From contig NZ_AP019657.1 in the NCBI RefSeq assembly GCF_009938225.1, positions 2,542,001 to 2,606,000 of the forward strand: a DNA stretch of 64,000 nucleotides, in the 5' to 3' direction. Positions 58,447 through 64,000 of the stretch are shown piece after piece (position 1 is the first letter of the stretch; every line of letters starts with the position of its first letter). The notes beneath the pieces were generated by a model that was not told the origin of the DNA, did no database searches, and saw only the letters and a list, made by a program, of their open reading frames with translations. Origin of the DNA: Vibrio ponticus (GTDB taxonomy: Bacteria > Pseudomonadota > Gammaproteobacteria > Enterobacterales > Vibrionaceae). Both the position numbers and the translations under genes were made by a program.

Positions 58447-59166
58447 ATGGCATTCGCTGGGTATCGCCTAAGATTTATTGCTTTCTGTTCAACCCTACTT
58501 CTCTTCACCTCATTATCCGGTTGTGGCTCAATGCCGAAGCCAGTCCGAAACCTCGGTAAAACGGATGTCGACTTTGTTATGGACGTGCATGTCAGGGAAC
58601 AAAAGGCGCTGCTGATGGAGCTGACACGAAAGCTATACGTGCGAAATCCAGAGCAACTCAGAAAAATTGAGGGGATGACACTCGAAGATCGCATGCTGCA
58701 AATCTTTGGTCGACCGGGTGAATTAGAGTCTCAACCTCTGCTGTTTGCTGAGTTAGGCGGAAAAACAAGTATCGATGCTATCTTGCTTGCGTTTGATGAG
58801 TCTTATCAGGGTGATCGCGTCTTTGCTGCCGTTGTTGGTCTTGCTGAAATGCTGCGACGTTCTTATAACCACCAGCAAGAGTTCTTTATTCTCGATTCCT
58901 TGGATGAGCAATCTCTGTATAACAGCGCCCGCAATATCGAAATTTTCGTTTGGCGGATCTATCATCGTCGCAATAGCCAAGGTGAACTCTACTTGCTGAG
59001 TAACCACTACAGCGACAATGAGTTTGATATTAGCTTCGACCGTATTTTTAGCAAAATGGTGAGCATTCAAGACATGATGGCACTGATTGTGGCTGATAAA
59101 ACCGATCGTAGTATTACTAAAGTCGCGCAAGGCGTTGCCCAGTTTGTCTTTTTACCTGTCCCCTAG
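58447..59166 (+). CDS. Lipoprotein of unknown function beside orn
   Basis: A 239-residue lipoprotein: signal peptide with LSGC lipobox (LLLFTSLSGCGSMPKP), then a mostly helical domain with KTDVDFVMDVHVREQKALLMELTRKLYVRNPEQLRK, GKTSIDAILLAFDESYQGDRVFAAVVGLAEMLRRSYNHQQEFF and DKTDRSITKVAQGVAQFVFLPVP. The start ATG 58447 has GGAG eight bases upstream; an upstream ATG at 58405 has none. I do not recognise the family. Convergent with orn. Confidence 0.8.
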   Translation: MAFAGYRLRFIAFCSTLLLFTSLSGCGSMPKPVRNLGKTDVDFVMDVHVREQKALLMELTRKLYVRNPEQLRKIEGMTLEDRMLQIFGRPGELESQPLLFAELGGKTSIDAILLAFDESYQGDRVFAAVVGLAEMLRRSYNHQQEFFILDSLDEQSLYNSARNIEIFVWRIYHRRNSQGELYLLSNHYSDNEFDISFDRIFSKMVSIQDMMALIVADKTDRSITKVAQGVAQFVFLPVP

Positions 59167-59174
59167 CGCAGACA

Positions 59175-59208
59175 CTAAAAACAAAAGCCGCAGACCATGC
59201 TGCGGCTT
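59175..59208 (-). terminator. Terminator of orn
   Basis: Minus strand AAGCCGCAG, loop of six, CTGCGGCTT then TTGTTTTTAG. Confidence 0.87.
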
Positions 59209-59223
59209 GAATCAAAACTTACT

Positions 59224-59769
59224 TTAAATTTTGAAGATGGTTTGACGGTAGTATTTCAACTCCGCAATGGATTCACGAATATCATCCAATGCTAAGTGGC
59301 TACCTTGCTTAGAGAAGCCATCCAAAATCTCTGGTTGCCAGCGGCGAGTCAGTTCTTTTAGCGTACTGACATCTAGGTAACGGTAATGGAAGTATTCTTC
59401 AAGCTCTGGCATATGCTTGTATAAGAAGCGACGATCTTGACCAATACTGTTACCACAGATTGGTGATTTACCTTTTGGTACCCACTGCTCTAGAAAAGCA
59501 ATGGTTTGGCGAATCGCGTCTTGCTCATCCACTTGGCTATTACGAACACGCTCAACTAAGCCACTGTTGGTGTGAGTATTGGTACACCAGTCATCCATTT
59601 TCGCTAATTCTTCTTCTGGCTGATGTACTGCCAAAACAGGACCTTCAGCTAAGATATTTAGCTCACTGTCAGTAACAATGGTCGCGATTTCAATGATTTT
59701 GTGAGTTTCAGGATCAAGTCCCGTCATCTCTAAATCGACCCAAATTAAGTTTTGATCGCTAAAGGACAT
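59224..59769 (-). CDS. orn: Oligoribonuclease
   Basis: A 181-residue DEDDh exonuclease that finishes RNA decay and hydrolyses pGpG from cyclic-di-GMP breakdown. [22 protein letters not shown] (D12, E14), [11 protein letters not shown] and the C-terminal [15 protein letters not shown] (catalytic H and D) are complete. Divergent from rsgA; orn/rsgA adjacency is conserved with E. coli. Confidence 0.97.
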   Translation of the reverse strand: MSFSDQNLIWVDLEMTGLDPETHKIIEIATIVTDSELNILAEGPVLAVHQPEEELAKMDDWCTNTHTNSGLVERVRNSQVDEQDAIRQTIAFLEQWVPKGKSPICGNSIGQDRRFLYKHMPELEEYFHYRYLDVSTLKELTRRWQPEILDGFSKQGSHLALDDIRESIAELKYYRQTIFKI

Positions 59770-59821
59770 AAATCGTTGCCTATTGGTTTTTCGCTAAAAA
59801 AGGTACTATACCCAAATTCGG

Positions 59822-59849
59822 ATACCCAAGATAGCAAACTCAGGTATCG
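59822..59849. repeat. ATACCCA palindrome, copy 2
   Basis: ATACCCAAG-ATAGCAAACTCA-GGTATCG in the orn-rsgA divergent region, related to the element at 58371-58402. A further ATACCCAAATTCG lies just to its left (59808-59820). Confidence 0.5.
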
Positions 59850-59880
59850 AACCTAAGAGAAATAGATTAAGTAGATCATC

Positions 59881-60936
59881 GTGGCAAAACAGAAAAAGCT
59901 AACTAAAGGTCAGGTACGACGCGTTCGTAGTAATCAAAAACGTAAACTCACTAAAGCCGAAAGCATTCAGTGGGATGAATCGATGCTGGGCGGAACCAAA
60001 ACTGGGCTAGTGATTACCCGTTTTGGTCAGCATGCCGATATTGAAGACCATGAAAGTGGTGAAGTCCATCGTTGTAACTTGCGTCGTGGTATCGAAACGC
60101 TTGTCTCCGGCGACCGAGTAATTTGGCGTGCTGGTCTTGAATCAATGTACGGTATTTCAGGCGTGGTTGAAGCGGTTGAGCCTCGTAGCTCTGTGCTTAC
60201 CCGACCAGATTACTATGATGGTTTAAAGCCTGTTGCGGCAAACATCGACCAAATGGTGATTGTCTCCTCAGTACTACCTGAGCTATCACTCAATATCATC
60301 GATCGCTACTTAGTCGCATCAGAGACATTGGGGATTGCGCCACTGATTGTGTTGAACAAAGTCGACTTGCTTGAAGACGAGCAACGTAATACTTACCGTG
60401 AGTGGTTGAGTGAATACGAGCGCATTGGCTACAAAGTGCTGTTGGTAAGCAAACAGTCTGGTGAAGGTATCGCTGAGTTAGAAACTGCCTTGCATGGGCG
60501 CATTAACATTTTTGTTGGTCAATCTGGGGTAGGTAAATCCAGCCTAGTTAACGCCCTGATGCCAGAGTTAGACGTTGAAGAAGGCGCCATTTCAGAAAAC
60601 TCGGGACTGGGTCAACACACGACAACCGCAGCACGCCTCTACCATATCCCTTCAGGTGGTGATCTGATTGACTCTCCTGGGGTTCGTGAGTTTGGTTTAT
60701 GGCACTTAGAAGCCGAAGAAGTTACCAAGGCATTTGTCGAGTTCAAACCTTACTTAGGTGGTTGCAAGTTCCGCGACTGTAAACACCTTGATGATCCGGG
60801 TTGTATCTTACGTGAAGCGGTAGAAAACGGCGACGTGAGCGAAGTTCGTTTTGAAAACTACCACCGCATCCTTGAGAGCATGACCGAAAACAAAGCAAAC
60901 CGACAGTATTCACGCAGTAAGAAAGCGGATCTGTAG
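59881..60936 (+). CDS. rsgA: RsgA, ribosome small-subunit-dependent GTPase
   Basis: A 351-residue circularly permuted GTPase for late 30S maturation. OB-fold domain (about 40-110), then NKVD (159-162, G4) before P-loop [10 protein letters not shown] (213-222, G1) and [11 protein letters not shown] (G3), showing the permuted order; C-terminal zinc finger [14 protein letters not shown]. Start codon is GTG 59881. psd follows, as in E. coli. Confidence 0.97.
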   Translation: MAKQKKLTKGQVRRVRSNQKRKLTKAESIQWDESMLGGTKTGLVITRFGQHADIEDHESGEVHRCNLRRGIETLVSGDRVIWRAGLESMYGISGVVEAVEPRSSVLTRPDYYDGLKPVAANIDQMVIVSSVLPELSLNIIDRYLVASETLGIAPLIVLNKVDLLEDEQRNTYREWLSEYERIGYKVLLVSKQSGEGIAELETALHGRINIFVGQSGVGKSSLVNALMPELDVEEGAISENSGLGQHTTTAARLYHIPSGGDLIDSPGVREFGLWHLEAEEVTKAFVEFKPYLGGCKFRDCKHLDDPGCILREAVENGDVSEVRFENYHRILESMTENKANRQYSRSKKADL

Positions 60937-61045
60937 CGCACTGCGAGAGGACAAGCATCAGCAAGTGCTGACATTTGCTGATTTTTTAAGTAACATCTCG
61001 CGCCCAAAAGTTTGAAACAGATAATTAACATTGGAATTAAACACA

Positions 61046-61912
61046 ATGGATAAGATTAAAGTTAGACTGCAATACTGGATTCCTCAGCATGGTTTAACTC
61101 GCCTAGTGGGTAAGTTAGCGTCGGCTAAAGCTGGCGGTCTAACTACCGCGATCATTCGTTGGTTCATCAAGCAATACAACGTCAATATGGATGAAGCGTT
61201 ACACACTGATCCTGCTTACTTTAAGACATTCAATGAATTCTTTGTCCGTGAGCTAAAAGAAGGTGCACGCCCGATTACTGAAGGTGACAACATCATCACT
61301 CATCCAGCGGATGCGTGCGTGAGCCAATTTGGTCCAATCCAAGATGGCAAGCTGATTCAAGCTAAAGGTCACGATTACACGGCACTTGAGCTGCTTGGCG
61401 GTGACGAGCAATTAGCGCAAGAGTTTGCGGATGGCGAATTTGCGACCTTGTACCTATCACCACGCGATTACCACCGTGTGCACATGCCATGTGATGGTAC
61501 GCTACGCCAAATGATTTACGTACCGGGCGATCTATTCTCAGTAAACCCATTAACAGCTGAAAACGTGCCAAACCTATTTGCACGTAACGAGCGAGTGGTA
61601 TGCATCTTTGATACTGAGTTTGGTCCTATGGCTCAGGTACTGGTTGGTGCAACTATTGTTGGCAGCATTGAGCAAGTTTGGGCAGGCACAGTAACACCAC
61701 CACGCGGCAACACTGTACACCGTTGGGATTACCCAGCAGAAGGTGATAAAGCGGTTGTGCTGAAAAAAGGTGAAGAGATGGGTCGCTTCAAACTTGGTTC
61801 AACAGTGATTAACCTATTTGCCAAAGATAGCATCCAATTTGATGCATCGATGCAGCTAGGCGAACCGACTGTCATGGGCACCCCTTACGCGCAGCGTCAA
61901 AGCGCGGAATAA
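61046..61912 (+). CDS. psd: Phosphatidylserine decarboxylase proenzyme
   Basis: A 288-residue pyruvoyl enzyme making phosphatidylethanolamine at the inner membrane. The self-cleavage motif LGST is at residues 250-253, with S252 becoming the pyruvoyl group. [45 protein letters not shown] and [24 protein letters not shown] are typical. The start was set at ATG 61046 ([11 protein letters not shown]). Confidence 0.97.
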   Translation: MDKIKVRLQYWIPQHGLTRLVGKLASAKAGGLTTAIIRWFIKQYNVNMDEALHTDPAYFKTFNEFFVRELKEGARPITEGDNIITHPADACVSQFGPIQDGKLIQAKGHDYTALELLGGDEQLAQEFADGEFATLYLSPRDYHRVHMPCDGTLRQMIYVPGDLFSVNPLTAENVPNLFARNERVVCIFDTEFGPMAQVLVGATIVGSIEQVWAGTVTPPRGNTVHRWDYPAEGDKAVVLKKGEEMGRFKLGSTVINLFAKDSIQFDASMQLGEPTVMGTPYAQRQSAE

Positions 61913-61933
61913 CAAGCCAGTAAATGAATTATC

Positions 61934-61961
61934 AATCCCTGACTCGTTCAGGGATTTTTTT
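61934..61961 (+). terminator. Terminator of psd
   Basis: AATCCCTGA, loop CTCGT, TCAGGGATT then TTTTT. Confidence 0.9.
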
Positions 61962-62085
61962 GACCCGCGACAAGATTCCTGCAACATTTTTTACGTTTTT
62001 GCAAAACTCTAACCTTAGTCTAAGACCTTAATTTGGTTATCTTTTAAGCTGTTCTTTCCTATTGAATTGGAAGGTCTGCTCGCCT

Positions 62086-63489
62086 ATGAAAAAAATTCAT
62101 TCCGGCACCATAATTAGGCTACTCATCTGCTTTGGGCTTCCGCTCGCAGTACTATTTATGCCGATTGATTCCATCCCAATCGACGACTTAACTCTTATTC
62201 AACATCGACTTCTGGCTATTTTCCTTCTCGCCGCCCTGCTTTGGGTATTAGAGCCCGTTCCGGTTTTTGCCACTTCAATTCTGATCATTGCCTTAGAGCT
62301 GATCATGATTTCCGATAAAGGCTTGCACCTGTTTCGCAATCCACCAGCTGGGCATGATTTAGGCGAATTGATCGCTTACACCGATATATTTAGTGCCTTC
62401 TCCTCACCGATCATAATCCTATTTATGGGCGGCTTTGCCTTGGCGATCTCCGCTTCTAAATATGAACTGGATAACAACCTCGCGCGAGTATTACTTAAAC
62501 CCTTTGGTACCCAGCCCAAATACATCATGTTGGGGTTAATGCTGATTACCGCGGTGTTCTCGATGTTTATGTCTAATACCGCGACCACTGTGATGATGCT
62601 GGCATTGCTCGGACCGATTGTGGCTTCTGCGCCCAAAGGGGATTTAGGTATTAAAGCCTTGGTGTTATGTATTCCCATTGCAGCCAATACCGGGGGTATT
62701 GCCACTCCTATTGGTACACCACCAAACGCCATTGCCTTGCAATATTTAACCGGTGAAAACAGCATCGACTTTCTTTCTTGGATGATGATGGGCTTACCCT
62801 TTGTGGTGGTGCAATTGACGATTGCGTGGTTCTTATTGCAGAAACTGTTCCCTTCATCGCAAGAGAAAATGGTGCTCAAACTTAATGGTAAGTTTCAAAA
62901 AAATTGGCGAGCGATAGTGGTATACGCGACCTTCGCGATCACCATTTTGATGTGGATGACCACTAAGTTACACGGCATGAATACCTATGTGGTTTCGATT
63001 ATCCCTCTCGCCGTCTTTACCTTAACTGGCATTATGGGCAAAGAGGAGCTTAAGCTGATCAACTGGGATGTGCTGTGGTTGGTGGCCGGTGGTATTGCGA
63101 TTGGTATTGCATTGGATAAGACTGGGCTTGCTTCGGCTCTTGCTCATGCGATTGACTATGAGTCACTCTCGCCAACCGCGGTGATCATTACCATGTCGCT
63201 GGTATGTTGGTTAATGGCCAACTTTATGTCCAATACCGCAACCGCGAACTTGTTAATGCCGATAGCGGCAGCAATTGGTGTTTCAATGCAAACGCTGGAT
63301 ATGCAAAACCTGCTGGTTGTGGTCGCTTTCTCCGCTTCACTCGGGATGATTCTCCCAGTCTCAACACCGCCTAACTCACTGGCCTACTCAACCGGGCTAA
63401 TTGAGAGCAAAGATATGGCGAAAACGGGAGTCATTATTGGCGTGATCGGCTTATCAATTGTTTATATGGCGAACTGGATCCTCACCTAA
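62086..63489 (+). CDS. DASS-family anion:sodium symporter (SLC13 type)
   Basis: A 467-residue inner-membrane transporter with about eleven membrane segments. The paired DASS signatures are SNTATTVMMLALLGPI and SNTATANLLMPIAAA, whose Ser-Asn-Thr triplets bind substrate carboxylate and sodium in the Vibrio cholerae transporter VcINDY; PIGTPPNAIALQYL is also typical. Likely substrates are dicarboxylates, citrate or sulfate; the sequence does not decide. Start ATG 62086 was preferred to a TTG at 62062. Single gene. Confidence 0.88.
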   Translation: MKKIHSGTIIRLLICFGLPLAVLFMPIDSIPIDDLTLIQHRLLAIFLLAALLWVLEPVPVFATSILIIALELIMISDKGLHLFRNPPAGHDLGELIAYTDIFSAFSSPIIILFMGGFALAISASKYELDNNLARVLLKPFGTQPKYIMLGLMLITAVFSMFMSNTATTVMMLALLGPIVASAPKGDLGIKALVLCIPIAANTGGIATPIGTPPNAIALQYLTGENSIDFLSWMMMGLPFVVVQLTIAWFLLQKLFPSSQEKMVLKLNGKFQKNWRAIVVYATFAITILMWMTTKLHGMNTYVVSIIPLAVFTLTGIMGKEELKLINWDVLWLVAGGIAIGIALDKTGLASALAHAIDYESLSPTAVIITMSLVCWLMANFMSNTATANLLMPIAAAIGVSMQTLDMQNLLVVVAFSASLGMILPVSTPPNSLAYSTGLIESKDMAKTGVIIGVIGLSIVYMANWILT

Positions 63490-63648
63490 TTCAATCTGAA
63501 CTGCATTTCCCCGACAGTAAGCAAAGTGGTACGGCATTTGCCCTTTGCTTACTGTGCTAAATCAGGCATATTGTCCATTCTCTGCACACTACTGACGGTG
63601 TGCATCCCGCAATTTAGCGGACCACCTCAATCAAGGATGAAATCAAAC

Positions 63649-64000
63649 ATGGGCTATGAATGGCTCGCTCTGTTTGCGGCATTAATGTGGGCGTTTTCCA
63701 GTGTCCTTTCTGTTGTCCCCGCTAAGCACTTAGGCAGTTTTGCTTACAGTCGCTGGCGTATGGGCTGTGCCAGTACCATTTTAGCCACCATGGCGCTGAT
63801 TACTGGAGGTTGGTCAACCGTTACAATGCCCGCAATCAGTGCGATGATGCTCTCTGGGCTGATTGGTATTTTTATTGGCGATACCGCACTCTTTGCCTGC
63901 TTAAACCGCATGGGTCCAAGGCAGTCCGGTTTACTGTTTTCTTGCCACGCGTTGTTTTCCACTCTTCTCGGCTATTTTCTTTTCAGTGAAGCGATGACAT
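63649..64000 (+). CDS. EamA/DMT-superfamily transporter, truncated by window end
   Basis: The first 117 codons of a membrane protein: MGYEWLALFAALMWAFSSVLS is the first membrane segment, followed by about three more (STILATMALITGGW, MMLSGLIGIFIGDTALFACL, GLLFSCHALFSTLLGYFLF). The pattern fits an EamA drug/metabolite transporter. No stop is reached before 64000. Upstream AAGGA at 63634 is somewhat far from ATG 63649. The substrate cannot be inferred. Confidence 0.8.
   Translation, partial: MGYEWLALFAALMWAFSSVLSVVPAKHLGSFAYSRWRMGCASTILATMALITGGWSTVTMPAISAMMLSGLIGIFIGDTALFACLNRMGPRQSGLLFSCHALFSTLLGYFLFSEAMT

Overview
This window is a stretch of conserved chromosome from a Vibrio-type gammaproteobacterium. 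The proteins match Vibrio and E. coli families almost throughout. The order zrgA-type zinc genes, then pgi-alr-dnaB, then rplI-rpsR-priB-rpsF, then bfr/bfd-tuf-fusA-rpsG-rpsL-tusBCD-yheO-fkpA-slyX, then hflC-hflK-hflX-hfq-miaA-mutL-amiB-tsaE, then queG-tRNA array-orn-rsgA-psd is one I associate with Vibrionaceae. The species cannot be fixed from this sequence. There are no rRNA genes, prophages, insertion sequences, integrons or CRISPR arrays. The interest lies mainly in non-coding structure.

Layout. 1-7.4 kb: a DUF2189 membrane protein, sprT, endA (extracellular nuclease), rsmE, gshB, yqgE, ruvX, then pmbA on the opposite strand and darP. 7.4-13 kb (minus): thiBPQ thiamine ABC transporter under a TPP riboswitch, and mpl-ubiX. 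13-22.7 kb: fbp and ppa, a DUF2799 lipoprotein, the tamA-tamB-ytfP group, msrA and ytfJ. 22.7-26.4 kb: a zinc-responsive cluster (His-rich DUF2607 protein, zrgA, ABC ATPase, FtsX-type permease, DUF3299 protein) preceded by a dyad that reads as both a Zur operator and the ytfJ terminator. 26.4-33.8 kb: a possible 34-residue membrane protein, a TIGR03899-type protein, pgi, yjbQ, alr, dnaB and a DUF481 protein.

33.8-49.4 kb holds the ribosomal and translation core. It comprises rpsF-priB-rpsR-rplI with a recognisable promoter and a probable S6:S18 leader hairpin; bfr and bfd; and the str operon rpsL-rpsG-fusA with a strong promoter, the conserved S7 target between rpsL and rpsG, and unusual overlapping hairpins between rpsG and fusA. 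tuf follows with its own promoter, then tusDCB-yheO, fkpA, a WD40 lipoprotein with slyX, and hflKC/hflX/hfq. 49.5-56 kb: miaA-mutL-amiB-tsaE (minus) and queG (plus).

56-58.1 kb is the most notable region. An AT-rich, gene-free 530-bp interval downstream of queG carries two perfect DnaA boxes in inverted orientation, a third consensus-type box, several near matches and an IHF-like site. It sits in the same neighbourhood (queG / glycine tRNA genes / orn) as E. coli datA, so it is a candidate datA-type DnaA-titration or ATP-hydrolysis locus. Next to it is a tandem array of seven tRNA-Gly(GCC) and five initiator tRNA-fMet genes plus one wrecked fMet copy, all read leftward from one strong promoter.

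58.4-64 kb: a lipoprotein of unknown function, orn, rsgA, psd, a DASS-family anion/sodium symporter and the start of an EamA-type transporter cut off by the window edge.
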